A stretch of 64,000 nucleotides of DNA from Nitrospira tepida (GTDB taxonomy: Bacteria; Nitrospirota; Nitrospiria; Nitrospirales; Nitrospiraceae), in NCBI RefSeq assembly GCF_947241125.1, contig NZ_OX365700.1:3566001-3630000 (forward strand), written 5' to 3'. Below are positions 44,244-52,751 of this stretch, in pieces (positions within the stretch are counted from its first letter, which is position 1; every line of letters begins with the position of its first letter). Below the pieces are notes generated by a model that was not told the DNA's origin, ran no database searches, and saw nothing but the letters and a program-made list of their open reading frames with translations. The position numbers and the translations under genes were made by a program.

Positions 44244-45428
44244 ATGACTGACAAAGCAAGTGAGCAATCAGGAGCACAGGGACCGGTGTTTTTTTCATAC
44301 GGCTTTCGCCCGTTTTTTCTCGGCGCGGCGCTGTTTGCCGGCTTGGCGGTCCCGGCCTGGGTTGCGATGTTTGCGGGAACCGGCGGCCCGAACGTGCTTT
44401 ATGCGCCTCGGGAGTGGCACGTGCACGAGATGGTCTTCGGCTTCCTCCCCGCGGTGATCACGGGCTTTTTGCTGACGGCTATTCCCAACTGGACCGACCG
44501 CCCGCCGGTCATGGGCGCCCCGCTGATATGGTTGTCTCTGTTATGGGTGGGTGGACGTTTGGTCATCGCAGTCTCACTGCTTCCTCCTTTCGGGACTGCC
44601 ACAATTGATGCCGCGTTTCTGATCGTCATGGCAGGCTACGTCTGGCGGGAACTGTCCACGGCCGGAAGTTGGGCACATGCGCCGGTGGGAGTGGTGATCA
44701 GCCTCTATGCCGGCGCCAACATCCTGTTTCACCTCCTGGCTCTGAGCGGCGCGGAATCGGATCTTGCCATGCGCATGGCCCTTTCGCTGCTGATGGTCCT
44801 CCTCACCTTCATTGGCGGGCGCCTTACGCCCAACTTCACAAGAGAATATTTAGCGGAACACAGGATGCCACAGCGGCCCGGGGCCTCCTCCCGATTCGAT
44901 GTCCCCTCGCTCGCGCTGACGGGCGTCGGCGCCGTTGCCTGGACGATTCAACCGGAAACCATGGCCACGGGATGGATTTTGCTCGCCGCTGGACTCGCCA
45001 ACCTAGGGCGTCTGTTGCACTGGTACGGCTGGCTAACCTGGCGCGAGCCGCTGGTACTGATGCTGCATGTCGGCTACGGCTGGTTGGCAATCTCTCTGAT
45101 CGTCCTGGGAGGCGCCGGTCTTGGGGTGGGGCTGCCGACCACGGAGGCACTGCACGCGCTCACGACCGGCTCGGTGGGTGCGATGACCTTGGCGGTCATG
45201 ACCCGCGCGAGCCTTGGCCATACGGGACGCCCTCGCCATGCGGGCCCCCTGACGGTTTGCATGTACCTGTTGGTGAATCTAGGCGCGCTGCTGCGGGTCT
45301 TCGGACCGACAACCGGACTCCCGGTCAACCTTGTGCTGGGAGCGGCGGCAGTCTGCTGGAGCGGGGCCTATCTGCTGTTCGCCGCCGTCTACGGGCCAAT
45401 GCTCTTGCGGCCGAGCCTGGATGAGTGA
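44244..45428 (+). CDS. NnrS family heme-copper membrane protein
   Basis: A 394-residue integral membrane protein with about twelve hydrophobic segments. GPVFFSYGFRPFFLGAALFA and WHVHEMVFGFLPAVITGFLL at the start, and GRLTPNFTREYLAEH, HALTTGSVGAMTLAVMTRAS later, are diagnostic of NnrS. In denitrifiers it relieves nitrosative stress by protecting against nitric-oxide-linked iron complexes. A distant homologue is encoded at 29781. An inverted-repeat element follows the stop by 16 bases. Confidence 0.93.
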   Translation: MTDKASEQSGAQGPVFFSYGFRPFFLGAALFAGLAVPAWVAMFAGTGGPNVLYAPREWHVHEMVFGFLPAVITGFLLTAIPNWTDRPPVMGAPLIWLSLLWVGGRLVIAVSLLPPFGTATIDAAFLIVMAGYVWRELSTAGSWAHAPVGVVISLYAGANILFHLLALSGAESDLAMRMALSLLMVLLTFIGGRLTPNFTREYLAEHRMPQRPGASSRFDVPSLALTGVGAVAWTIQPETMATGWILLAAGLANLGRLLHWYGWLTWREPLVLMLHVGYGWLAISLIVLGGAGLGVGLPTTEALHALTTGSVGAMTLAVMTRASLGHTGRPRHAGPLTVCMYLLVNLGALLRVFGPTTGLPVNLVLGAAAVCWSGAYLLFAAVYGPMLLRPSLDE

Positions 45429-45443
45429 CGGGAGGTAGAGGCC

Positions 45444-45584
45444 AGTGTAGTGCGTCAGTAATGGCTTTACGCGCCCGTTCGTGCTGAGACCTGTCGATGC
45501 ACGAACCGAAGCCGTCGGGACCATAACCCTTCGACCAGCTCAGGGCGAACGGGAGATGTCAAGAAGCGTTAGACGCACTACACT
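45444..45584. mobile_element. Miniature inverted-repeat element (141 bp) with REP-like core
   Basis: AGTGTAGTGCGTC (45444-45456) is repeated inverted as GACGCACTACACT (45572-45584), a perfect 13-bp match. Inside, GTTCGTGC/GCACGAAC (45477-45484 and 45499-45506) form a hairpin, and CCTTCGACCAGCTCAGGGCG is a further half of the same well-known dispersed palindromic core. Its right end lies on the last bases of the SigZ gene and supplies the AG of the TAG stop. Confidence 0.6.
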
Positions 45585-46194
45585 AGCGTATCCCGGCCTT
45601 AGCGTTTCCACAGGGACTGCACTCCGGCGCCCGTGCTTCGAAATCCGCCACGCCCCGGCGGCCGTCGAGATGAATAAGGCAGCAATCGTCGAGCATCTGT
45701 TTCAACCGCCGACGGCCGCGCTGCACGCGCGACTTCATGCCGAAGAGCGAGAGTCCCATCCGTGTGGCCGCCTCCTGTTGCGTCAACCCGTCCAATTCCA
45801 CAAGCGTCACGGCCTCCCGATAGTCTTGCGGCAATTGCGCGATCATCGGGCGGAGACAGCCGGCCAGCTCCGCGCGAGGCTCGCCGGAATCCTCTGCCGT
45901 TTCGTTGTGCGAGGCGGACGATGGAAGAGCCTCCAGCTCGCCGGCCAGGCCCACCGGCCGTTCCATCCGTTTCCCGTTCGCCCGATAATGGTCGATGATG
46001 GCGTGGCGCGTAATCTGATAGACCCAGGAGACAAGACGGCGCGGATCGTTCACGCTGTCGAGGCGCCGGTGAATCCGCAGAAAGATTTCCTGCAAAATGT
46101 CCTCCGCTTCAGCCTCATTCGCCACCCGCTTCGCGATAAAGGCGCGAAGGCTGTCGTGGACTTGTTGCCAGATCTCCGTCACCACCTCCGCCAT
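45583..46194 (-). CDS. sigZ: ECF-type RNA polymerase sigma factor, SigZ-like
   Basis: The 203-residue sigma factor has region 2 (IWQQVHDSLRAFIAKRVANE, EDILQEIFLRIHRRLDSV, SWVYQITRHAIIDHY) and region 4 (LPQDYREAVTLVELDGLTQQ, AATRMGLSLFGMKSRVQRGR), then a cysteine-containing tail (CCLIHLDGRRGVADFEA, PECSPC) as in SigZ. No anti-sigma gene is adjacent. The stop codon is made where the inverted-repeat element begins, so the last residues may differ from the ancestral end. Confidence 0.85.
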   Translation of the reverse strand: MAEVVTEIWQQVHDSLRAFIAKRVANEAEAEDILQEIFLRIHRRLDSVNDPRRLVSWVYQITRHAIIDHYRANGKRMERPVGLAGELEALPSSASHNETAEDSGEPRAELAGCLRPMIAQLPQDYREAVTLVELDGLTQQEAATRMGLSLFGMKSRVQRGRRRLKQMLDDCCLIHLDGRRGVADFEARAPECSPCGNAKAGIR

Positions 46195-46237
46195 GATGGC
46201 CCTCCGCCGTTGATCTGCCTACGGTACTGCGCCCAGC

Positions 46238-46705
46238 TTACGAAGCGCAAGTCACCGGCTCGTTACGAACGTCGGCCACCGTCCCCGGCGCGGCCTGGTG
46301 TTTCGGCACGCAGCAGCCGGTGTTCTTGGGGGAGCCCGTGACCTGCAATTGTTCGTGGACCGTGAAGACTTCCCATGCATTGCCGTCCGGATCGGTGAAC
46401 CACAGTTTGTCCTGCTTGGCGAAGCAACAGGCGACGTTGTCTTCGACCCTTTCGAGAATGCCCTGTTCCTGTAAATGTGCTTTCCAGGCCGCGATCTCCT
46501 CGACGGTCTCGACTTCGATTCCCAAATGATTCACCGAACTGATCGCGCCAGTGGTGGAAACAAGCGAAAGATTCAGCGCGGGGTTGATCAGGTCGAACTT
46601 GGCATAGTCGGACGTGGCCTTCTGAGGGGCCACACCGAACACTTTTTGATAGAACGACACCGATGCCGGCACGTTGCGCACATCGAGCGAGAGATGAGAT
46701 CTCAT
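46238..46705 (-). CDS. ArsI/CadI-family metalloenzyme (vicinal oxygen chelate fold)
   Basis: A 155-residue protein of the glyoxalase fold: MRSHLSLDVRNVPASVSFYQ, NHLGIEVETVEEI, then the vicinal cysteine pair in DNVACCFAKQDKLWFTDPDG and WEVFTV. The CC pair binds trivalent methylarsenic in ArsI C-As lyase or cadmium in CadI. A further Cys-rich tail (NTGCCVPKH, NEPVTCAS) is typical. Likely detoxification of arsenicals or metals. It lies 43 bases upstream of the sigZ gene on the same strand. Confidence 0.85.
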   Translation of the reverse strand: MRSHLSLDVRNVPASVSFYQKVFGVAPQKATSDYAKFDLINPALNLSLVSTTGAISSVNHLGIEVETVEEIAAWKAHLQEQGILERVEDNVACCFAKQDKLWFTDPDGNAWEVFTVHEQLQVTGSPKNTGCCVPKHQAAPGTVADVRNEPVTCAS

Positions 46706-47020
46706 GGGGGGTCTCCTCGGTTCCGGCGAGGGACCATTCCCTCGCCTTATCCTAAGAGACGAAGGACTTCGAAAAAGGACGCAAGGTGTAGGCTTCTACT
46801 GTTTTCCTCCCGTTTCGCATTGCCCGCCGGTTGACCAAGCCTCTCGATCGGCGTAGCATACTCTCCTGACGTTCCAGTGAGGGTGGCTGGCGTCTCTTGC
46901 GCGTGCGCCTGTCCGTGATTCTGTGCCACGGATTTCATTTCGGTCCCTTCACTCCGACGCCGGATGCTATGCCGCTGATCGTCGTTTCCCTGATGTGGAT
47001 CCTTCGGAACGAGGGTCCTC
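46706..47020. other. Intergenic region between divergent genes
   Basis: 315 bases between the ArsI/CadI gene start and the 47021 gene start. I see no gene. Likely holds both promoters; no -35/-10 pair is convincing. The region shows an ordinary base composition. Confidence 0.45.
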
Positions 47021-47518
47021 ATGAAAACGATCACCCGTCGAACTCTCCTTCCCCGCTTGGCACTGATTCTTGGGCTTCCTGTCATTATTCTCTGGCTGGG
47101 AGCGCACGACGGAGAGGCCGGTGCGACTTCTTCCCTCCCGTTGGCGACCGCTGCACCAACCGAACGTCTTTCTCCGCCTATCACTTGGGTGGATGACCTC
47201 GAAGACAAACTCGCGACGTACTTCACAGAGAAATATCCTGCGTACGATTTTACGCCGTACAGACAGGAACTAGATCGGGTTCGTGACGCCGTGAGCCGCG
47301 GCGATCGGTGGGGGGCGAAACGGGAAATGGGAGTGTTTCTCAAGATGTTGGCCAGTCGTGCCTACGGGTTGGGCGATGACGCGGCCGAGGAGCTGGCCGG
47401 CTTCTCACAAGAGGCGATGCCCGACGAGGAATATGCCATCGTCTATCCCGGCCGGATGGAACGAGCGCCGGCCGCGACAGGGATGCTTCGGATAGGTGCC
47501 TTGATGATAGTGGAGTGA
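47021..47518 (+). CDS. Exported hypothetical protein
   Basis: A 165-residue protein with a signal sequence that contains a twin-arginine-like TRRTLLPRLALILGLPVII, possibly exported by Tat. The mature domain is helical and charged (WVDDLEDKLATYFTEKYPAY, then GDRWGAKREMGVFLKM and YGLGDDAAEELAGF). I do not recognise it. GAGGGTCCTC precedes ATG 47021. The winged-helix-like gene follows after 24 bases. Confidence 0.6.
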   Translation: MKTITRRTLLPRLALILGLPVIILWLGAHDGEAGATSSLPLATAAPTERLSPPITWVDDLEDKLATYFTEKYPAYDFTPYRQELDRVRDAVSRGDRWGAKREMGVFLKMLASRAYGLGDDAAEELAGFSQEAMPDEEYAIVYPGRMERAPAATGMLRIGALMIVE

Positions 47519-47542
47519 CCCGCTTGGAAGGAGGGTTTGGTC

Positions 47543-47782
47543 ATGGCCTCGCACACGCTCGTGACCCACAGAATTCTTGGTGAAGTGAAACGCGCGCACG
47601 GCTGCGATCTGGATACCCTGGCGAAGAGCCTCCCCGATCTGTCCTGGAGCCAGGTCTTTCTCGAAGTCGATCGGTTGAGCCGCCGGGGAGAGGTATTGGT
47701 GACGTTCGGCGCGGAAGGGCGTTATATGATCCGGCTGCCGGACCACAAGAAGAGAGCGGCAACTCATTCAGTCCGGCCCTGA
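47543..47782 (+). CDS. Small winged-helix-like protein, paralogue of 7293-7529
   Basis: A 79-residue protein (HRILGEVKRAHGCDLDTLAK, LPDLSWSQVFLEVDRLSRRG, ending EGRYMIRLPDHKKR). The SWxxxFxxVDRL core matches the protein at 7293. A small winged-helix role is inferred. ATG 47543 has AAGGAGGG ten bases upstream; the TTG two codons earlier is also possible. It is probably co-transcribed with the exported protein gene before it. Confidence 0.6.
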   Translation: MASHTLVTHRILGEVKRAHGCDLDTLAKSLPDLSWSQVFLEVDRLSRRGEVLVTFGAEGRYMIRLPDHKKRAATHSVRP

Positions 47783-47850
47783 TCGACAACGGGACTCACA
47801 CCCAGCTTTGCCGAGGGGAGCACGGCCGTCTCACCTGCGGGACCGCGTCC

Positions 47851-48333
47851 TCAGTACCGAGACTCCATTTTGATCTCAAACCGAACCGGGTCCCTGGTTG
47901 TCTCTGGGAATCCCATCATGGTGCCGGCCACGGTCGAGACTCTCGGAGACGTGAAGGGGCTACCCATCTCGTAGTCGGTCTTCATGGTCGACAGACTGCT
48001 GACGATACCGCGGTGATCAAAGTAGACCCCGAGGTCGTATTGGGTATCGTACTGGCCGAAGCCGTTGTAGAGAAAACCGTACAACAATAGATATTCCAGC
48101 GGATTAATCTTGGCGCTTGCATAATGGTAGCCCCACCATTCTCTCGTCCAACCTCCCATCTCGATGCTCCGTTGATTGGACGGATCGCCCAGGAGGCTGG
48201 CCACTTGCAGTTTGGTCGTTTTGCCGACTGTGATCTGTGCCATCGTCTGGTTGTCGGCCAGATGTGAATTCCCGGTCGAGACACAACCGGCAAGCCACAG
48301 CCATAGCAACGCCGGTCCAAGCCTGTTTGTCAT
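47851..48333 (-). CDS. SmpA/OmlA-like lipoprotein
   Basis: A 160-residue lipoprotein: a signal with lipobox LWLAGC followed by a domain with ITVGKTTKLQVASLLGDPSN, WTREWWGYHYAS and VYFDHRGIVSSLS, the SmpA/OmlA (BamE-like) pattern. Such proteins help outer-membrane assembly. ATG 48333 has AGGGAAG three bases upstream, so the longer frame is rejected. It is convergent with the 47543 gene. Confidence 0.7.
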   Translation of the reverse strand: MTNRLGPALLWLWLAGCVSTGNSHLADNQTMAQITVGKTTKLQVASLLGDPSNQRSIEMGGWTREWWGYHYASAKINPLEYLLLYGFLYNGFGQYDTQYDLGVYFDHRGIVSSLSTMKTDYEMGSPFTSPRVSTVAGTMMGFPETTRDPVRFEIKMESRY

Positions 48334-48407
48334 CGCTTCCCTATAGTTCCCATCGAGTGCCGCGCATTGCAGCACCGGAGACCAAGAATGTCAACAGGAG
48401 GCCCGGC

Positions 48408-50318
48408 TCACCGGGCAAATACCAACAGGCTGTTGGCGGGGAGGACGAGCGAAGCGGAATGACCGAACCCGTGCAGCGGCTGCGGCTCGACGACAACCTG
48501 CCCGCCGTTCCCTGCGACATCGGGATTGACCCAGTTCTCGTACACGTCGCTGTTGAAGATCTCCCGCCAGGTTCCGCCGCCGGGGAACCCGATTCGATAG
48601 CCGAAGCGATGGAACGTCGCCAGATGCAGCACCACGAGCACGTCATGTCCTTGGCCCTCCACCCAGCGGTGAAAGGCCAGCACCCGATTCTGGTCGTGCA
48701 CGTGCGTCACGCGAAACCCTTGCCCTCGCAGGCCAGGCAGGCGCCGCCGCAGGTGAATCAGTTCCCTTGTGAACCGCAGGTGATCCAGCATCTGTTTGTC
48801 GCCCCGGTCCAGGCCTGCCCAGTAGAGCAGCAGGTTGCGGTCAAACTCGAAATTGTCCGACCACTGTTTGTCTTCGAGAAACTCCTGCCCCATGAAGAGC
48901 ATCGGGATGCCGGGCGCGGTCAGGCTGAGCCCGGTGGCGACCCGAGCCCGGCTGCGGGCATACCATGACCGCGGGTTTCCGGGATCGCCGAGCCTGGCAA
49001 TCCGCTGCTCCCGCCCTTTCAATACAATGTCGTGGTTTTCCGGCCCCTGCACGAAGCGCCAGGCTTCGTAAAACCCGTCCGGCCAGAGGCTGTTCGCCAA
49101 CCCCGTCATGTTGAGCGGCCGCTCGTCCGGAGCGCTGGCGTTCCCGATGACATCGCGAATCGCGATGCGCGACCCGTCCGTCAGGCTCGTGTCGAACCCA
49201 GCCCCTTCCGGCGGCGATTTCACGACGTAGGGATTGACGTTCCAGTACTCCGCCTTGTTCAAGGCGCTCGGCCGGTGCGTGTGCAGCGTGGAGGTCAGGT
49301 CCTGGCAGAATCGCCAGCCGTGCGGCGCCCCGTCATGGTCGATCACGCTCACCTGATCGTAACGAAAGCCATCCATCCGGTATTCATCCAGAAAGAACTT
49401 AGCGTTCTGGATCAGAAAGTCGCGCACCTCCGGCTTGGCGAAGTCGAACACCAGGCCGCCGGCATGCCCTTTGTCCGTGAAGTAGAGGGAGTTGCGATGG
49501 CCGCCCTGGGTGGATTGCCGGTCGAAGAAATAGAGGCTCTGGTCGCCGAAGTCGCCGCCGGCATGGTTATAAACCACGTCGAGGATCACGGCGATCCCGT
49601 GCAGGTGGCACAGATCCACCAGCGCCTTGAGCTGGTTCATCTCGCCATGCAGCTCTTCCACCCGATACCGCCTCAGACCTTTCGCATCCAGCAGCCGGTT
49701 GACCTGCTCGACATAGGGAGGGAGCGCATCGTCCCCCACGGCGAAATCCATCTCCGGCGAAAAATAGTCGGTGCCGTTGTAGCCGAGGCTGAATTGCGTT
49801 TGGAACTCCTGAATCGGCATCAGTTGCAGCGCGGTCACGCCCAACTCGACGAAATGCGGAATCTTGCGCGCCACGTCCAGGAACGTCCCGCCCTTGTCGG
49901 GCAGGTTCGGCGTAAAGAAGGTCCCGACGTGGAGTTGATAGAGGATAAACTCGTCAAAACGAGGCGTGACATACCCGCTTTCGTGCCACGGGAAATCCCG
50001 TCTGCGGATGATGCATTCGCTCGGAAAGGGCGTTTCCAACTCGCGGGCATAGGGGTCCCGCTTGGGCCCCTCGCCCCCCTCGCCGACGATGTAGAACATG
50101 TAGCGTTGTCGGTCCTGCACGCCAGGGATGAAGCCCAGCCAATGGCCTTGCGCGTCGCGCGTGAGCAGGCTTGCGTCGTTCCGCAGCCGGCCGTTGAAAT
50201 CCCCGAGCACATGGACGGAGCGGGCCTGCGGCGCCCAGACACGGAACGTGGCGCCATCGGCGATGAGATTGGCCCCCATCGGGGTGCCGGGATGGATGTG
50301 ATCAAGCGAGGCCGGCAT
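48408..50318 (-). CDS. GH13 glycoside hydrolase, branching-enzyme/trehalohydrolase-like
   Basis: The 636-residue enzyme has an N-terminal CBM48 domain (ADGATFRVWAPQARSVHVLG) and a GH13 TIM barrel with all four regions: DVVYNHAG, GFRYDQVS (nucleophile Asp), LNKAEYWNV (acid/base Glu) and FVQGPENHD (stabilising Asp). The DGFRYD and ENHD motifs fit glycogen-branching-enzyme or alpha-amylase relatives. Probably a storage-glucan enzyme. No glg genes are adjacent. ATG 50318 starts MPASLDHIHPGTPMGANL. Confidence 0.82.
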   Translation of the reverse strand: MPASLDHIHPGTPMGANLIADGATFRVWAPQARSVHVLGDFNGRLRNDASLLTRDAQGHWLGFIPGVQDRQRYMFYIVGEGGEGPKRDPYARELETPFPSECIIRRRDFPWHESGYVTPRFDEFILYQLHVGTFFTPNLPDKGGTFLDVARKIPHFVELGVTALQLMPIQEFQTQFSLGYNGTDYFSPEMDFAVGDDALPPYVEQVNRLLDAKGLRRYRVEELHGEMNQLKALVDLCHLHGIAVILDVVYNHAGGDFGDQSLYFFDRQSTQGGHRNSLYFTDKGHAGGLVFDFAKPEVRDFLIQNAKFFLDEYRMDGFRYDQVSVIDHDGAPHGWRFCQDLTSTLHTHRPSALNKAEYWNVNPYVVKSPPEGAGFDTSLTDGSRIAIRDVIGNASAPDERPLNMTGLANSLWPDGFYEAWRFVQGPENHDIVLKGREQRIARLGDPGNPRSWYARSRARVATGLSLTAPGIPMLFMGQEFLEDKQWSDNFEFDRNLLLYWAGLDRGDKQMLDHLRFTRELIHLRRRLPGLRGQGFRVTHVHDQNRVLAFHRWVEGQGHDVLVVLHLATFHRFGYRIGFPGGGTWREIFNSDVYENWVNPDVAGNGGQVVVEPQPLHGFGHSASLVLPANSLLVFAR

Positions 50319-50504
50319 GAATATGAGTCAACGATAAAGGTTCATGCTAAACGCGAACCGTCCTTGAAACAAGAGACCGAATCGCAAGGGGACGGACCGC
50401 GTTACCCACAAGCTTCGGCAGCCCGAGATCACCGTTTCGAATTGCCTTGACGCTCCACGGTGATCTCAACCGCCATGCGTTTGCGACCAGGCGCTCCAAC
50501 GTGT

Positions 50505-51428
50505 CTATGCGGCTCGGCCTTCAACCCGAGCAACGGACAGAAACAGTCTCAGGAAGACCGCAAATCCGGCCAGACCGGACCACAGGGCCACGAGCATCGT
50601 GCTCGGCCGACTCGGCGTCGAGATTGGTTCGGCCTCCGCGAAGGACGTCGGCGTGGCCACCGGGTCCAGTTGCATCAACCGAGCGAACAGATCGGCCCGC
50701 GCCTCGGTCCTGGCTACGGCGCTCACCAGTGCCGCCAACTGCTCCTGATTGCGCGCAAGCGCTTGGGCGTATTCATCCTGGACCTTCACCACCTGTACGA
50801 TCGCGCGGCCCAGATGTTCCTGCGTGTCGCCGGCGTAGGCCTCCCAGTCCCGGCCGGCTTCCACGATGGCCGCTCCAAGATTGGGCTGCCTGGTCGCATC
50901 AAATTCATCCTCCAGCATCATGCCCTGGGCTTGGGTTTTCCCAATCATGCGCCTCGTGTAGGCTTCAGACTGTTCCGTGGACGGCATGAGCCCAATCCGG
51001 ACGCCCCGTTGCGTCCAGTTGACGATGGAACGGCCCATCACGGCCTGCACCCGAGCGAGATGGTTCGCTTCCATCATGGCGTCCTGGGTGGCGACCACGT
51101 CCAGATAGGCCAAGGGGCGCCGCTCAATCCGATCATGCCGATCGCGCCTCAGCAGCGCACGGTTCAAGTCGGCAACCGCCATGTTCATTGAACGGGACTG
51201 GTCCCGTTCAAGCAGGGCCTTTTCGACGATCGCCTCGCCGAGTGCGGGCTGTACCCAATACATGGCTGCCATGATACCCCGTTCCTGTTCCATGGCCAGC
51301 CCCGATACCGGATCGGCCGGCGGCACGGCCCCACTTGCCGGAGCGGTCAATAAGAGATAGGCGCCGACCAATAGGGCAACCAACCCAAGCAACGCTATCA
51401 CATCGACTGGTTCGTAGGCCCGTTTCAT
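50505..51428 (-). CDS. Membrane protein with long helical domain, unknown function
   Basis: A 307-residue protein with membrane helices at both ends (VIALLGLVALLVGAYLLLT near residue 10, and TMLVALWSGLAGFAVFLRLF near residue 285) and a long helical soluble part between, rich in Arg and Glu (QEHLGRAIVQVVKVQDEYAQ). This is the layout of chemoreceptor-like or stress-sensing proteins, but no signalling domain is seen. ATG 51428 has GGAGGG nine bases upstream. A 437-base gap before the next gene contains no recognised feature. Confidence 0.5.
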   Translation of the reverse strand: MKRAYEPVDVIALLGLVALLVGAYLLLTAPASGAVPPADPVSGLAMEQERGIMAAMYWVQPALGEAIVEKALLERDQSRSMNMAVADLNRALLRRDRHDRIERRPLAYLDVVATQDAMMEANHLARVQAVMGRSIVNWTQRGVRIGLMPSTEQSEAYTRRMIGKTQAQGMMLEDEFDATRQPNLGAAIVEAGRDWEAYAGDTQEHLGRAIVQVVKVQDEYAQALARNQEQLAALVSAVARTEARADLFARLMQLDPVATPTSFAEAEPISTPSRPSTMLVALWSGLAGFAVFLRLFLSVARVEGRAA

Positions 51429-51827
51429 GGCGAAGGCCCTCCTTGTCGGAATCATGCTTCGGGCGTCCTGCGCACCGCTCGATAGAACTGCCGAAGCCGG
51501 TTCCCTTTGAACTGACTTCGAATGGAGTCTTGTTCAACGCTGAAAATACTACCGGTGCGGAACGCAATCGGCATACCACTAAGAGTTCCCATGCGGACTC
51601 GATGGAAGCGCTTGTTATGACAAAGGGAAAAGGCGTATGAGCTAGATCGTGTGGCTCAGCGAACGCCTTGTGAAGGTATCGGAATCGATACAGAGACATT
51701 ATTGGAGCATTATCGGATCGGATACAGGGATCAGACAGATGGGAGACTACCGGGATGAAGAGTGCTCGACGGGCCTTGCGCTCCGCGCTCCGTCCGCGAC
51801 TGAGACTTATTTGTTAGCGTACACACC
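51429..51827. other. Intergenic region before the island
   Basis: About 400 bases with no supported gene. A 61-codon frame at 51649-51831 shows no protein features. The AT content rises toward the right (51690-51720), as in the island that follows. The promoter of the RelE/Phd pair begins at 51828. Confidence 0.45.
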
Positions 51828-51856
51828 TTGATGCTTCGGAGCATCCCGGCTATGAT
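51828..51856 (+). promoter_or_regulatory. Promoter with embedded palindrome of the RelE/Phd pair
   Basis: TTGATG (51828-51833), 17-base spacer, TATGAT (51851-51856). The spacer holds a perfect palindrome GATGCT-TCGG-AGCATC (51830-51845), overlapping the -35 box. Since Phd-type antitoxins repress their own operon by binding such palindromes, it is a likely operator. The predicted start is about 51863, only 3 bases before the ATG, giving an almost leaderless message. Confidence 0.6.
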
Positions 51857-51865
51857 CTGGCCAGA

Positions 51866-52159
51866 ATGCGTTTTGACATCATCCTGGCCCCGGAAGCCAT
51901 TGAAGATCTACGAAAACTAAGGGCGAATCTCCGGACGGCCATACGGGAGGCACTCGAAACACATCTCCGGCACGAACCGACGAAGACCAGCCGCAGCCGA
52001 ATCAAACGGCTTCGTGGCCTTTCGAGGCCACAGTACCGGCTCAGGATCGAGGAGGTCCGTGTGTTTTACGACGTGTCCGGCTCGACCGTTGAAGTATTGG
52101 CCATCGTAGCCAAATCGGAGGCAGAAACATGGCTCGCCCAATTCGGAAGACTCGAATAA
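51866..52159 (+). CDS. RelE/ParE-type toxin
   Basis: A 97-residue protein: DIILAPEAIEDLRKLRANLR, SRIKRLRGLSRPQYRLRIEE, VRVFYDVSGSTVEVLAIVAK. This is the RelE fold with the Arg-rich mid-section of mRNA interferases. Unusually it precedes its antitoxin gene, and the two overlap by 31 bases. The message starts almost at the ATG. Confidence 0.85.
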   Translation: MRFDIILAPEAIEDLRKLRANLRTAIREALETHLRHEPTKTSRSRIKRLRGLSRPQYRLRIEEVRVFYDVSGSTVEVLAIVAKSEAETWLAQFGRLE

Positions 52160-52398
52160 AGGAAGTTCCGCTTTCCGAGGTGAAGGATGATCTGTCGCAC
52201 TTGCTCCGCGAGGCGGAGAAGCAAGAAATCGTGATCACCCGACACGGCAAACCGGCCGGGGTCCTGATCGGCTTCAAGTCGGAAGACGACTGGTTCGAGT
52301 ATCGGCTGGAGCACGACCCGCGGTTTCTTCGGCGCGTGGAAGAGGCGCGGGAAAGCTTGCGAGCGGGCCGTGGTGTCAAGCTCGAAGAAGTAAAGTGA
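52129..52398 (+). CDS. Phd/YefM-type antitoxin
   Basis: An 89-residue protein with the Phd motif: KTRIKEVPLSEVKDDLSHLL, REAEKQEIVITRHGKPAGVL, IGFKSEDDWFEYRLEHDPRF. It neutralises the RelE-type toxin and represses the shared operon. ATG 52129 overlaps the toxin gene, giving coupled translation, and keeps antitoxin synthesis tied to the toxin. An ordinary ending ...LEEVK is seen. Confidence 0.88.
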   Translation: MARPIRKTRIKEVPLSEVKDDLSHLLREAEKQEIVITRHGKPAGVLIGFKSEDDWFEYRLEHDPRFLRRVEEARESLRAGRGVKLEEVK

Positions 52399-52577
52399 CC
52401 GTGCGCTGCCACCACGTGGTCGGCTGCCCCGCGAACAAGCGCAGCCGTGCACGCTTCACCTCAGACGTTCGGCGGCGCTGGCACCGAGAATACAATCCAT
52501 GCAGAGTTAAGGCGCCTGCCCCCCGTAATTGCCCCCCACTGGGCAGATCTGGGTTTGTATCCTCTGCAGGTATCGCA

Positions 52578-52725
52578 GGCATAACGGAACTATGCCGGTC
52601 GGTATAACACTCTAAAGCGTCGCGATGGATAGCGTTGACATGTGATGGAACATACGCAAGAATCCCGCACCAACGTGCAGTCAGTTAGTGCGTACTATAC
52701 CGGTCAGCATACTCAATAGTTAGCC
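52578..52725 (+). other. attC-like site before the TIR gene (tentative)
   Basis: GGCATAAC (52578-52585) could be R'' and GTTAGCC (52719-52725) R'; between them TATGCCGGTCGGTATA (52591-52606) is an imperfect inverted copy of TATACCGGTCAGCATA (52696-52711), 13 of 16 positions pairing. Spacers of about 5 to 7 bases lie between these arms, as in attC sites. The 84-base loop is long. The R' lies 26 bases before the TIR start codon. The core does not match GTTRRRY exactly, so this is tentative. Confidence 0.35.
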
Positions 52726-52751
52726 TGCTTGTAGAAAGCGAGGGGTAAACA

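Noticed and set aside
49032-50450. A 472-codon open frame on the plus strand
   Set aside because: Antisense to the GH13 gene, which carries the four catalytic regions.
52420-52475. A further attC-like site (GCGAACAAGCG ... ACGTTCGGC)
   Set aside because: Only AAGCG/CGCTT and part of the outer arms pair, and spacing is asymmetric; too weak to call.
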